Shown piece after piece: positions 9,447-17,661 of a stretch of 64,000 nt of DNA (the first letter of the stretch is position 1; each line of letters opens with the position of its first letter). The DNA lies in assembly GCF_006575665.1 (NCBI RefSeq), contig NZ_CP041253.1, positions 2,827,001 through 2,891,000 of the forward strand. The letters are read 5' to 3'. The position numbers and the translations under genes were made by a program. Under the pieces are notes generated by a model. The model had not been told where the DNA came from. It ran no database searches and saw only the letters and a list, made by a program, of their open reading frames with translations. Source of the stretch: Echinicola soli. Its GTDB lineage: Bacteria; Bacteroidota; Bacteroidia; Cytophagales; Cyclobacteriaceae.

Positions 9447-10577
9447 ATGTTTCAATTCTCTACCATACTCATCGCTTTTTTTATAGGATTGATAGTCACC
9501 CCAGTCATTATCAAAGTAATCAAAAGAACAGACATTCTGGATGTACCTGGTGGCAGGAAAATCCATAAGGAAGCGATCCCTTCCATGGGAGGTATTGGGA
9601 TTGTGATTGCTTTATTGATAGGCTTAATTATTACCATGGATTGGCAGCAATGGGCAGAGGCTCGTTTTTTAATGATGGGTATTGGAGTGATGTTTTTAAT
9701 TGGTATTCGGGATGATTTGGTTGAATTGACGGCAATACAAAAACTATTGGGACAGCTCTTGGCGATCAGTTTGGTAGTGGTGATGGGGGATATAAGAGTG
9801 AGTAGTTTTTATGGTTTTCTGGGAATAGAGGAGTTGCCCGTTTGGATCAGCTATTCACTGACGATCTTTACCATAATCGGACTTACCAATGCCTTCAATT
9901 TGGTGGATGGATTGGATGGCCTTGCAGGAACGTTGAGCCTGATCTCCTTTTTGTTTTTGGGAGGGTGGTTTCTTGCTGCAGGATTCCCTACGTACGGAAT
10001 GATCGCTTTGGCGTGTTCTGGAGGTATTTTAGCGTTTATGGTGTATAACTGGCATCCTGCCAAAATATTCATGGGAGATACGGGATCGCTGACACTTGGT
10101 TTTGTGTTGGCAGTGCTAAGCGTGTTTTTTGTGGAAGCTAATGGCCAAATCCTTTCATCATCGCATTTCATGCGATTTGAAGCTCCCATTACTGCGGGAT
10201 TGGCCTTGGTGTTGGTTTCGTGTTTTGACACTTTGAGGGTAATGGTCAAACGTGTGAGAAGAGGAAAACCGCCGATGGCTGCAGACAAGTCCCATGTACA
10301 TCATTTTTTGTTAAGGTCGGGGTTGCGTCATGATCAAGTGGCTTTAGTGCTCGGAGGAATTAAACTCGCTTTTTTGTGTTTGGTCGTAAGCACATCACGT
10401 TTCTCGGATAATATACTGTTGCCAGCTGTGTTGGGAACGGTAGTTGTGCTTTGTCTGACATTGGACGCGGTGACCCTGCGCAAGGTTAAAAGAATCGCGC
10501 GTCAATCACCAGGGAGATTGACCACATCAGGTAATGAACAGCAAAAAAGGCAAGAGCTAAAAGAAGAGCCAGCCTAA
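9447..10577 (+). CDS. Polyprenyl-phosphate sugar-1-phosphate transferase (WecA/TagO/MraY superfamily)
   Basis: The 376-residue integral membrane protein has about ten hydrophobic segments and the superfamily motifs: IPSMGGIGI near residue 47, FNLVDGLDGLAG (the Asp-rich catalytic motif) near 150, NWHPAKIFMGDTGS near 205, and a His-rich cytoplasmic loop DKSHVHHFLL near 280. Such enzymes start surface polysaccharide synthesis by moving a sugar-phosphate, commonly GlcNAc-1-P, onto undecaprenyl phosphate. MraY itself sits in the dcw cluster, which is absent here, so a WecA/TagO role is more likely. The C-terminal tail is short, polar and Gln/Lys-rich. It is monocistronic. Confidence 0.88.
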   Translation: MFQFSTILIAFFIGLIVTPVIIKVIKRTDILDVPGGRKIHKEAIPSMGGIGIVIALLIGLIITMDWQQWAEARFLMMGIGVMFLIGIRDDLVELTAIQKLLGQLLAISLVVVMGDIRVSSFYGFLGIEELPVWISYSLTIFTIIGLTNAFNLVDGLDGLAGTLSLISFLFLGGWFLAAGFPTYGMIALACSGGILAFMVYNWHPAKIFMGDTGSLTLGFVLAVLSVFFVEANGQILSSSHFMRFEAPITAGLALVLVSCFDTLRVMVKRVRRGKPPMAADKSHVHHFLLRSGLRHDQVALVLGGIKLAFLCLVVSTSRFSDNILLPAVLGTVVVLCLTLDAVTLRKVKRIARQSPGRLTTSGNEQQKRQELKEEPA

Positions 10578-10829
10578 CAGACGCTTTTTAGCTGTATAGG
10601 AGCGATGTTTTCGAAGTTTTATTCTTTATAACGTAATACGGCGTTTGATTTTCAAGCGGTAAATAATTGGTCTGCCGATGCTCTAATGCAGTGGTGGGAA
10701 ATTGGCCTTTAGCTGCTCGTTAAATCGGAATGTAGATCCGATCAAGAAACTGTTTTAATAAAAGATGCTTTTGCCTGGCATATGACTGAAAACACATGCT
10801 ATGGATGTTTCCTAGGATAGGAGGGCTAT

Positions 10830-12026
10830 TTATAGTCCCGCTCCATTAAAAGGGTTGAAACTTCGTCGTCCCACATTCATGCCGACAGCCCTGCAGACAG
10901 TCTTTTCTCCATATTTCACATTGATGCGGTCCAGTGCTTGGTAAAGTTTGATACTGTCCTCTGTGTCATCAAAGAGATTGATCTGATAGTGGCCATGCAC
11001 CAAGGCACTAAACCTGACACCGATAAGACGGATCAGCATACGGCGATTGTACAGTTTTCTGAAGAGATCTTTGACCACGGGGAGTAGCGTGTGGTCCGCC
11101 GCTGTGTAAGGGATACGCTGCTGCATGGTATGGGTGTCAAAGTCGGAGTAGCGGATTTTGACACTTACGCAGCAAGTGAGCTGGTTGTGTTTGCGGAGCT
11201 TGGTGGCGAGCTGTTCGGTCATGGCTACCAAAGTGGCCTCCAGCATGTGGACATCGATAGTGTCTTGACTGAAGGTGTTTTCGGTAGAGATGGATTTGGC
11301 TTCCGAATAGGGCACGACGAGGCTTTTGTCGATGCCGTTGGCTTTATTCCAGAGCAGTCGGCCATTTTTTCCAAAAGCACTTTCCAGGAGTTCTTGTGGC
11401 ATGGTTTGTAGTGTTTGGATTTTTTTTACGCCCATGCCATAAAGGCTGTGGGCGGTTTTTTCGCCAATCATGGGGATCTTTCTTACTGAAAGTGGGGCTA
11501 AAAATGGTTTTTCCGTTCCATAGGGGATTTCTCTTTCATTGTTGGGTTTTGCTTCACCAGTGGCTACTTTGGATACGGTTTTGTTTTCGGAAAGTCCCAG
11601 GGAAATGGGAAGACCGGATTCTTTAATGATTTTTTGACGCAGTTCATGAGCCATTTTAAAACAGCCAAAAAAACGGTCCATTCCTGAATAATCAATATAA
11701 AACTCGTCAATAGAGGATTTTTCGAACAAGGGAACGTTTTCTCGGATAATTTCCGTGATCTCATGGGATTTTTGGCTGTACCGCTCACTGTCTCCCCTGA
11801 TGATCAGAGCTTCTGGACACAGCTGTCTTGCGGTACGCATGGGCATGGCGGAGTGGATGCCAAACACCCGCGCCTCGTAGCTACAAGAAGCAACTACCCC
11901 CCGGTCTCCGGTGCCGCCAATGAGGATAGGCCTCCCTTTCAATCTGTCGTCATAGAGACGCTCGACAGATACAAAGAAAGAATCCAGGTCCATATGGACA
12001 ATACTTCGCTGATTAGCAGTGATCAT
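10830..12026 (-). CDS. dinB: DNA polymerase IV (Y family)
   Basis: This is an error-prone translesion polymerase. The 398-residue product shows the Y-family catalytic sequence HMDLDSFFVSVE at the N terminus and SSIDEFYID around residue 105 (more often SIDEAFLD), followed by helix-hairpin-helix and little-finger regions. QINLF, near residue 350, fits the QxxLF beta-clamp-binding motif. The start ATG is at 12026. A 32-bp imperfect palindrome overlapping a -7-like box lies 9 bp upstream, suggesting repression. In many bacteria dinB or umuC is paired with a LexA/UmuD-like gene; none is next to it here. Confidence 0.94.
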   Translation of the reverse strand: MITANQRSIVHMDLDSFFVSVERLYDDRLKGRPILIGGTGDRGVVASCSYEARVFGIHSAMPMRTARQLCPEALIIRGDSERYSQKSHEITEIIRENVPLFEKSSIDEFYIDYSGMDRFFGCFKMAHELRQKIIKESGLPISLGLSENKTVSKVATGEAKPNNEREIPYGTEKPFLAPLSVRKIPMIGEKTAHSLYGMGVKKIQTLQTMPQELLESAFGKNGRLLWNKANGIDKSLVVPYSEAKSISTENTFSQDTIDVHMLEATLVAMTEQLATKLRKHNQLTCCVSVKIRYSDFDTHTMQQRIPYTAADHTLLPVVKDLFRKLYNRRMLIRLIGVRFSALVHGHYQINLFDDTEDSIKLYQALDRINVKYGEKTVCRAVGMNVGRRSFNPFNGAGL

Positions 12027-12034
12027 ATTGTAAA

Positions 12035-12066
12035 TTTAATAAACAAATTTACGTTTGTTAAATAAA
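12035..12066 (-). promoter_or_regulatory. Palindrome over the dinB promoter (candidate operator)
   Basis: TTTAATAAACAAA (12035-12047) and TTTGTTAAATAAA (12054-12066) are inverted copies with two mismatches; the core AACAAA/TTTGTT is perfect. On the minus strand TAAATTTG, a -7 pattern box, lies within it (12051-12044). A repressor bound here would block dinB transcription. The regulator is unknown. Confidence 0.45.
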
Positions 12067-12164
12067 CAGTTAAAAATAAATTTTAATCCAAATATTGATG
12101 CAACTAATCATCGGTTTTAGACGTTGGAGAGGTGTGATTTATCCATTATTTTTAGATTTTATTT

Positions 12165-12626
12165 ATGGAAGCTATACGTATCATTCCTTTTCAGCCATCA
12201 TTACAGCCCTACTTTGAATCGATCAATAAGGCTTGGATCAGTGAGCATTTTGCTATAGAACCGATTGACCGAGAGGTGTTGGAGCGTCCTCAGGAGAATT
12301 TGTTGGATAAAGGCGGAGCCGTGATTTTTGCGGTGATGGAAGAGGAAATTGTGGGCACGGTGGCTTTAAAGAAGCATGCAGCGGGAGTCTATGAAATGAC
12401 CAAAATGAGGGTGGTTCCCGCAGCTCAGGGCAAGGGGGTAGGTTGGGCCTTGGCACTGGCGATCTTGGAAGTTGCCAGGGGAATGGGAGGCCGCAAGGTG
12501 GTGCTTTACAGTAGTAAAAAACTCACGCCTGCGATTAACATGTACCGAAAGATGGGGTTTCAGGAAGTGGTGCCGGAGGCCGGTAAATATGTCCGGTGTG
12601 ATATTAAAATGGAAATAGACCTTTGA
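12165..12626 (+). CDS. GNAT-family N-acetyltransferase
   Basis: The 153-residue protein has the GNAT acetyl-CoA fold: a central strand with EIVGTVALKK, then the binding motif MRVVPAAQGKGVGWAL (R/QxxGxG/A type), and a C-terminal segment NMYRKMGFQEV typical of motif B. The substrate is unknown. Its stop codon overlaps the start of a second acetyltransferase gene (TGATG), so the two are translated as a coupled pair. Confidence 0.85.
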   Translation: MEAIRIIPFQPSLQPYFESINKAWISEHFAIEPIDREVLERPQENLLDKGGAVIFAVMEEEIVGTVALKKHAAGVYEMTKMRVVPAAQGKGVGWALALAILEVARGMGGRKVVLYSSKKLTPAINMYRKMGFQEVVPEAGKYVRCDIKMEIDL

Positions 12627-13078
12627 TGAAGCAGCAGGAGAAACTAGAAATTGTGATTCGGGGAGGCACTATAGCCGAAGTCCTTTCCTTGAGCCTGGCC
12701 ATACCGGAGTTTGGGCAGCCTTATGGTGATGAGGCTTATGCCGAGCGACTGAAGAGCAATCCCCATTTGATTTTAGTGGCTGAATATGGAGGGAAATTGG
12801 TAGGGTTTAAGGTAGGGTATGCCACGGATGACAAGACGTTTTATTCCTGGATGGGAGGAGTTCTGCCTGCTTTTCGGCGTAATGGGATCGCTGGGATTTT
12901 GGCGGAAGTACAGACAGATTGGGCAAAGAAATCCGGATATGAAAAGCTGGTGTTCAAAACAAGGAACGTTCATAGTGACATGATCCGGTTTGGGCTCAAG
13001 AGAGGCTTTATCATCACTGAACTGATAAAAAGGGACAGACCGGAAGATCACAGGATCATCATGGAGAAAAAAATATAA
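12626..13078 (+). CDS. GNAT-family N-acetyltransferase
   Basis: The 150-residue product is a second GNAT protein. GKLVGFKVGYA (about residue 53) and SWMGGVLPAFRRNGIAGIL (about 75-93) match the acetyl-CoA-binding strand and loop, and FGLKRGF the C-terminal motif. The start is the ATG at 12626, overlapping the preceding stop; the TTG one codon upstream is less likely. The substrate is unknown. It is clearly a paralogue, not a duplicate: the two neighbours share the fold but little sequence. Confidence 0.82.
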   Translation: MKQQEKLEIVIRGGTIAEVLSLSLAIPEFGQPYGDEAYAERLKSNPHLILVAEYGGKLVGFKVGYATDDKTFYSWMGGVLPAFRRNGIAGILAEVQTDWAKKSGYEKLVFKTRNVHSDMIRFGLKRGFIITELIKRDRPEDHRIIMEKKI

Positions 13079-13195
13079 CGGAAATCATCCTGATTATCAG
13101 TGCCAGAGAGAAAGAGACATGGTTTATATCGAATAAATGTAGATAGATCATTTGGAGTGAAAGGGATATCTTTCTACTTTTGCAAACCTGATCCT

Positions 13196-13278
13196 GCGCA
13201 CGTGGTGAAACTGGTAGACACGCCATCTTGAGGGGGTGGTGCTCTATGGGCGTGGAGGTTCGAATCCTCTCGTGCGCA
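13196..13278 (+). tRNA. tRNA-Leu (anticodon GAG)
   Basis: The 83-base gene folds as a class II tRNA. The acceptor stem GCGCACG (13196-13202) pairs with CGTGCGC (13271-13277), with discriminator A at 13278. The anticodon stem CCATC/GGTGG holds the loop TTGAGGG with anticodon GAG at 13230-13232. There is a long variable arm and a TTCGAAT T-loop. CCA is not encoded. The anticodon reads CUC and CUU. Confidence 0.96.
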
Positions 13279-13280
13279 CT

Positions 13281-13313
13281 AAAAGGCCTTTCGGTATTTC
13301 CGAAAGGCCTTTT
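13281..13313 (+). terminator. Terminator of tRNA-Leu
   Basis: AAAAGGCCTTTCGG (13281-13294) pairs perfectly with CCGAAAGGCCTTTT (13300-13313), followed by more T. It lies directly after the tRNA. Confidence 0.88.
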
Positions 13314-13348
13314 TTAATAGTAAGTAGCAGGATGTTGGTATTGAGTAA

Positions 13349-13530
13349 GGACCAAGTAATATTTCTGGGGGATGAGAGATTTCCAGGTGACTATGGTAAG
13401 CATATTTCTCTTTAATTTAGCAATAGGAATGCGTGCTCCAGCATAAAAAATCAGCGCAAATCTTATTAATCTGCGCCATCTGCGTGCTATCGGAACCGAC
13501 CATAATCCCCCCAGCCTTTTCAATTGACCC
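13349..13530 (+). repeat. Repeat family A, copy 1 (182 bp)
   Basis: It begins GGACCAAGTAATATTTCTG, passes through TTTAGCAATAGGAATG and an ATCAGCGCAAATCTTATTA module, and ends near TAATCCCC...TTGACCC. Other copies are at 25343-25522 (inverted), 55714-55898 and 63675-64000 (split). Each lies just past the 3' end of a gene or its terminator. Short frames inside it are not genes. Confidence 0.8.
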
Positions 13531-13588
13531 TTAAGTAATTCTTTGATTCCCTTAGACTTCACAGTGCACAGGATCCGGTTAGTCTTTT

Positions 13589-14680
13589 CTATTTGTTCTT
13601 GATTTCGATGATTTTGGAATTCCTTTCGACTTCTAACCAAGTTAAAGAATATTCCTGTTCATAAAGGGCTTTATATTTAGTAACGTTATCTTTATAGCCT
13701 TCGAGTCCGATCTCACCCTTATCTACATCTAAATGGGGCTGAGTACTTTGCTTTACCAACGCTTTCATTTTAGCAATAAGTAGAGGACGATTTCTGTCCT
13801 CTTCACTCATACAATCGGAATAATCTAATGCTAACAGTTTTTCTGCATTGTCCTTATCGGCCATAAGGTATGCTGTAAAACTGTAATACATATAGTCTTT
13901 GATATATATTGTTTTTTTATTCGGTGTTTTAAGGTCATTGCCCGCTTTATCGAGTAAGTAGGCATTTGACATGCTGCTTTTTGCGATAGAAACTTCGAAG
14001 TCTGTAATGGTGCCTGCCTTATCCCGAATGCAGCGTTCGATTTTTTCACCCCATTGCCTATCGAAAAGAGACTCACTTTCCATTATCCACTTGTCGTGCT
14101 TAATACCATTTACGGTAATTATACGTTCATATCCGGCACTGTCTTTTCCTCTTGTAACGGGCACGGCAATACAGGGAAAATAAACTCTGAAACGGAATGC
14201 CCGGTTATCGGGAACAAATGCTGATTGGTAGGTGATGAAAATATTGTTTTGGTCTGCTATGGAATCCTGTTTTTCCTGAATTCTTTTTTTAACACCTTGT
14301 ATTCTTTGTGATTTCACAGGAACAGCATGGTCGGCCAAATTGCCTATTGCAAAATGTGTAAACACACCGCCTGATTTTTGTGTTACCAGTTTATTGTCTT
14401 TAAAAAGTATTACACCAAAACTTCTATCTCCTTCTCCGGGTAGATAATTGGCCAAACTTATATTTACTATTAATTTATCCCGGTTTTCCTTTAGGGCTTC
14501 TTCGTCCAAAACCATAAACTCGCCGAATTCTTTGTGTTTGATATAAAGCGCATATTTCCCATTGGAAAAATCCATATCAGCTAACAATGCCCCGGAGGAA
14601 ATATCTTTTTTTGCAGACTGGTTGAAGTTACAGGCAGAAAAACTAAAGAGAAGGGTCAAGGCTTTTAGTGCGTTTTTCAT
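13589..14680 (-). CDS. Hypothetical lipoprotein (363 aa)
   Basis: I do not recognise the family. The product opens with a lipoprotein-like signal (MKNALKALTLLFSFSAC, Cys at residue 17), followed by a soluble domain of about 345 residues of mixed beta/alpha character with no recognised motif. The reading frame is open a further 56 codons upstream to 14848, but that extension buries the signal sequence, so the ATG at 14680 is preferred. It is the last gene of a minus-strand series of exported and membrane proteins. Confidence 0.6.
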   Translation of the reverse strand: MKNALKALTLLFSFSACNFNQSAKKDISSGALLADMDFSNGKYALYIKHKEFGEFMVLDEEALKENRDKLIVNISLANYLPGEGDRSFGVILFKDNKLVTQKSGGVFTHFAIGNLADHAVPVKSQRIQGVKKRIQEKQDSIADQNNIFITYQSAFVPDNRAFRFRVYFPCIAVPVTRGKDSAGYERIITVNGIKHDKWIMESESLFDRQWGEKIERCIRDKAGTITDFEVSIAKSSMSNAYLLDKAGNDLKTPNKKTIYIKDYMYYSFTAYLMADKDNAEKLLALDYSDCMSEEDRNRPLLIAKMKALVKQSTQPHLDVDKGEIGLEGYKDNVTKYKALYEQEYSLTWLEVERNSKIIEIKNK

Positions 14681-14895
14681 ATCGTTTTTTTTATATTTAA
14701 TTCGCAGCCATGTTCTGGTTCTGTTTTCCCGTTCGGGGTCAAAATACAAGCGTTGTATAGCAGTTCCATAACGATTTTTCTTCGTCAATGATAACACGGT
14801 GGGCTTTGCCCTTAAATGCATCTTGTTTGCGATTCCAAATTTCTCCAAGTCGATTTCTGTCCCATTTTCACCTGCTTTGTTTCATTGCTGATTTT

Positions 14896-15630
14896 TCAAT
14901 ATAACCTGTCATCCTCACATTTATGTGCATCCCAACGTGCCATTAAAAAATGAAGGAGCTTAGGGTTTTTGTCTAAGTTGTCGCTTTGGGTATATGTACC
15001 ACCATACGATTGTTCTCCTCGGCAAAACATCGTTTCACCTGCCAGGGCATATTGTGTATCTCCTTCATACATGATTATATTCATTATTCCTGGATCCATA
15101 CCTCCCCGGCAGATAATGACATACGGTATACTGATTTCCGAAATTCCATCTTTATCTACATCGGTAATGGTTGTTGCTCCCGGGATAAAACCTGTAAACC
15201 AGTCTACACCATAGCATTCGTTGTAATCATACATGCGCCAGACCTTTGTGAAATGCTGTTCGTCTTTTTGCTTTTGAAAATGATAGGCATACAGTTCTGA
15301 TTTGTCCTGAATCATATAATCGGTAGAATCCTCATCATAATATTCTTTCCAGTTAAAATGGCCGGTCACGGACTGTATGAGTATGTGTTCATTCTTTTCG
15401 TCGTTCCATTGCAAGGCTTCTACGACGGTTCCCCGAAAATCAAGATATTTCGGGATTTCATCATAACTGATGGTATCGATCGTAAATTGCCCGCCAGAAT
15501 GGGCTTCGTCCCAGATACCCAGCCAAACATCAGGTTCAAGATTTGTGATTTTTTTTTGTGGTGCATCGACCTGACCAAAGGCTGTGTATACAAGAAGACA
15601 TAGCGATAGCGTGAAAAACTGTTTTTTCAT
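14896..15630 (-). CDS. Exported protein resembling the M949_RS01915 family
   Basis: The 244-residue product has a signal peptide (MKKQFFTLSLCLLVYTAFGQ) and a beta-rich body. ATTITDVDKDGISEISIPYV (about residue 155) looks like a calcium-binding, FG-GAP-type repeat and, with IMYEGDTQYALAGET just after, recalls a Bacteroidota family labelled 'M949_RS01915 family surface polysaccharide biosynthesis protein'. The label comes from memory of the motif and says little about biochemical role. It is followed at 215 bp by the hypothetical lipoprotein and preceded by a family C element. Confidence 0.6.
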   Translation of the reverse strand: MKKQFFTLSLCLLVYTAFGQVDAPQKKITNLEPDVWLGIWDEAHSGGQFTIDTISYDEIPKYLDFRGTVVEALQWNDEKNEHILIQSVTGHFNWKEYYDEDSTDYMIQDKSELYAYHFQKQKDEQHFTKVWRMYDYNECYGVDWFTGFIPGATTITDVDKDGISEISIPYVIICRGGMDPGIMNIIMYEGDTQYALAGETMFCRGEQSYGGTYTQSDNLDKNPKLLHFLMARWDAHKCEDDRLY

Positions 15631-15646
15631 TTTTTCTTATTTTGAT

Positions 15647-15826
15647 TACTGGCGTCCGACTAAATTTCAAATATGATCAAAAACTGTCTTTAAATAGAAA
15701 TTTGAGGGTTTTTATTCCAATCCCTAAAATGCCCCCATCCCCTAAAGGGGAGCTTTAGAAAGTCCCCTTTAGGGGTGTGAACAGTTGATTTTTTTAATTT
15801 GACGATTGTTTTCTCGGACGCCAGTA
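15647..15826. mobile_element. MITE-like element, family C, copy 2 (180 bp, best ends)
   Basis: The ends TACTGGCGTCCGA (15647-15659) and TCGGACGCCAGTA (15814-15826) are perfect 13-bp inverted repeats. The flanks TATTTTGAT (15638-15646) and TATTTTAAT (15827-15835) match at 8 of 9 positions, consistent with a 9-bp target duplication. The interior contains a palindrome of CCCCTAAAGGGG type. There is no coding capacity. Confidence 0.85.
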
Positions 15827-16078
15827 TATTTTAATCAAATAAATTGCCGTCAATATCGCTTACTTTTATCAATTTTCTTGTTGCCGCCATCTTGGTAGAT
15901 TTCCGTTACTTATTTGGCAAGCCGTTTCGGTATGGGCAAAATCTTGAAGTATTGTGTTACTTCGGGGGTTGGGGCAAGGTATTATGCTCCAATGTCGATT
16001 TTTCTATTTTTGTACCATATCTACAGATTCGTATATATCAATATACTGGGTGCACCAGTTTCTGGCTATACATCATTT
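15827..16078. other. Gene-free stretch beside the family C element
   Basis: About 250 bp between the family C copy and the 237-residue gene. Short frames occur on both strands but have stops, no supported start and no recognisable product. It may be leader sequence or remains of a lost gene; nothing firm can be said. Confidence 0.4.
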
Positions 16079-16792
16079 TTATTCGTTTTTCTTTTCAGAA
16101 AATGAAATCTCTATAAGCCCGTCCCCAGAGGCAAATGATTTATGGTAAGCTCCCAGTTCCTTTGCTTTGACTGCCATACTTTCCTTTTCAAAACCGTTGC
16201 TGTTTAGCTGTTCTTTCGGCTTGGCAGTATCACTCATTTCTACGCTTTTGGCAATGTAATAGGTGCCGTTTTCGACTTTTACCACTTTAAACCAGCCAAA
16301 TCCTCCTTCACTTCCTATAAAGTTGCCTTTTTCTTTATATACCCTGTACTTTCCAAAGTAAACATCGCCTTCTGATACAGTAGCTTTTACGGCCATTTCC
16401 TGTTGATGTTTTTTTGCTTTGGCCGGTGCCTGTATGCCTTCATAAACCAGATAACCCAACGTGCCAAATGCCAGTAAGAGGAATAACCAACCGACAATGG
16501 TTATTTTAAAGATTCCTTTTTGCGGTGGTATTTTCCCCAGCTCCTGTTGGGCGAAGGCTTTCATTTCATTGGTCCACTTTCTGTTTGGAATACGTATTCC
16601 ATGCGCTGCCCGGTTGCTGGCAGGTGTTTCTAAGTATTGGGGATAGACCTTTTTATTCCTTGTTATAGAAAACACCGTTCTACCCTCTCGCTGAAATAAG
16701 TTGAGCACCATTGGGCCGCCAGCGCTTTTGGGGTTTTCCAAATGGTTGGCATCTATTTGTCTAATACTGATTTCTTCTATTCTGATCCACAT
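16079..16792 (-). CDS. Hypothetical single-pass membrane protein (237 aa)
   Basis: The N-terminal 90 residues are soluble and basic. One membrane segment lies at about 95-117 (GWLFLLLAFGTLGYLVYEG), followed by a C-terminal domain from about 140. That domain starts EGDVYFGKYRVY and continues GWFKVVKVENGTYYIA. The same pattern (GDVY...LFKVVDVHGN, then a helix and a final I-x-I strand) ends the zinc-ribbon membrane protein at 21326-21946, so the two probably share a domain. Function is unknown. Confidence 0.6.
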   Translation of the reverse strand: MWIRIEEISIRQIDANHLENPKSAGGPMVLNLFQREGRTVFSITRNKKVYPQYLETPASNRAAHGIRIPNRKWTNEMKAFAQQELGKIPPQKGIFKITIVGWLFLLLAFGTLGYLVYEGIQAPAKAKKHQQEMAVKATVSEGDVYFGKYRVYKEKGNFIGSEGGFGWFKVVKVENGTYYIAKSVEMSDTAKPKEQLNSNGFEKESMAVKAKELGAYHKSFASGDGLIEISFSEKKNE

Positions 16793-16886
16793 AAGTTGCT
16801 GTTTTTTTCAGTTATTCATCATGATTATGAAATCTCATTTTGGAATGCGGTTGAAGTTGGTCTGGATGATGCTCATCTTTGTTTTT

Positions 16887-17585
16887 TCACCCTCCATACT
16901 TCGGCAAAAAAGAAACATCCATATAATATTTTTTCGGATTGTCCCAACCAATAAACACCTTGATGTTTTTTTGATCGATAAATTGGGAAGGGTCAAACCA
17001 CAGGCTATTGCTTTTAAAAACATGGACCTCCGATGTGGTAGGATCCTGCCATTGGGACAGAATACGAAATGGATGTCTGCCATTTACCGTAAGTGAAGTA
17101 TCAAGGATCACACCTTGAAAGGCAGTGTCTATGGAGTTTCCATTGCGCCTTAACCATTTATCGGTGTTGCTCTTGCGCTTTACAGAAAATATAATACCGC
17201 CACCGACAAGGAAAAATACCATGCCGATACCACCAACAATGACAACCATGCCCCAAAGAGAAAAGAAGCCTTCTATCTTCGCTTCATTCGGGTTGGATTC
17301 AGGATATAATACGGTTACGTTTTCTCCCTTGCTATAAGCAGGAGGACTACTGGCCGTGGATGAGTGGAATATGACATTATTTCCTCCTTTGTCCTCAAAC
17401 TGTATTACCGGTCGGTATAGGGTCGTGCCATCTGAATAGCTGGATTGAAAGGCTATAACTGTCCCATCTGTTTTCATCGCTTCATCCAGCCAATCGTTGG
17501 TGCTTTGGTAACTCATGAAAGCAACGACGAGCAATGCCATCCCTATCGTGGCGAAGACTACAGAAATAATTTTTATTGTTCCCAT
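16887..17585 (-). CDS. DUF3592-type membrane protein
   Basis: The 232-residue product has a membrane segment at the N terminus (about 5-26), an extracytoplasmic beta domain (about 38-100, with GTVIAFQSSYSDGTTLYRP, PVIQFEDKGG and VTVLYPESNPNEAKI as in DUF3592), a second segment at about 108-132, and a soluble C-terminal beta domain. Function of the family is not established. It belongs to the minus-strand block of envelope proteins. Confidence 0.7.
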   Translation of the reverse strand: MGTIKIISVVFATIGMALLVVAFMSYQSTNDWLDEAMKTDGTVIAFQSSYSDGTTLYRPVIQFEDKGGNNVIFHSSTASSPPAYSKGENVTVLYPESNPNEAKIEGFFSLWGMVVIVGGIGMVFFLVGGGIIFSVKRKSNTDKWLRRNGNSIDTAFQGVILDTSLTVNGRHPFRILSQWQDPTTSEVHVFKSNSLWFDPSQFIDQKNIKVFIGWDNPKKYYMDVSFLPKYGG

Positions 17586-17661
17586 TATTCTTTCTTTTAT
17601 GCATTGATCTGAAAAGGATAGAGGAAATAAATCTTCTCAGTGGATTTCTGCAAGTGTAAGT

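Noticed and set aside
13196..13278. tRNA-Leu as a proven integration site of an island
   Set aside because: No duplicated tRNA end and no integrase gene were seen nearby, so island status remains only a suggestion.
13314..13640. Minus-strand frame after tRNA-Leu
   Set aside because: Almost entirely family A repeat and overlapping the lipoprotein gene end; no signal or family resemblance.
14690..14890. Coding-like text in two frames upstream of the lipoprotein at 14680
   Set aside because: Two minus-strand frames look plausible for short runs (for example one containing GEIWNRKQDAFKGKAHRVII), but neither has a start or a continuous product. Perhaps a gene remnant; too weak to call.
15844..16148. 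Three overlapping plus-strand frames before the 237-residue gene
   Set aside because: They overlap one another, are very hydrophobic and aromatic as AT-rich non-coding sequence often is, and run into the end of a real minus-strand gene.
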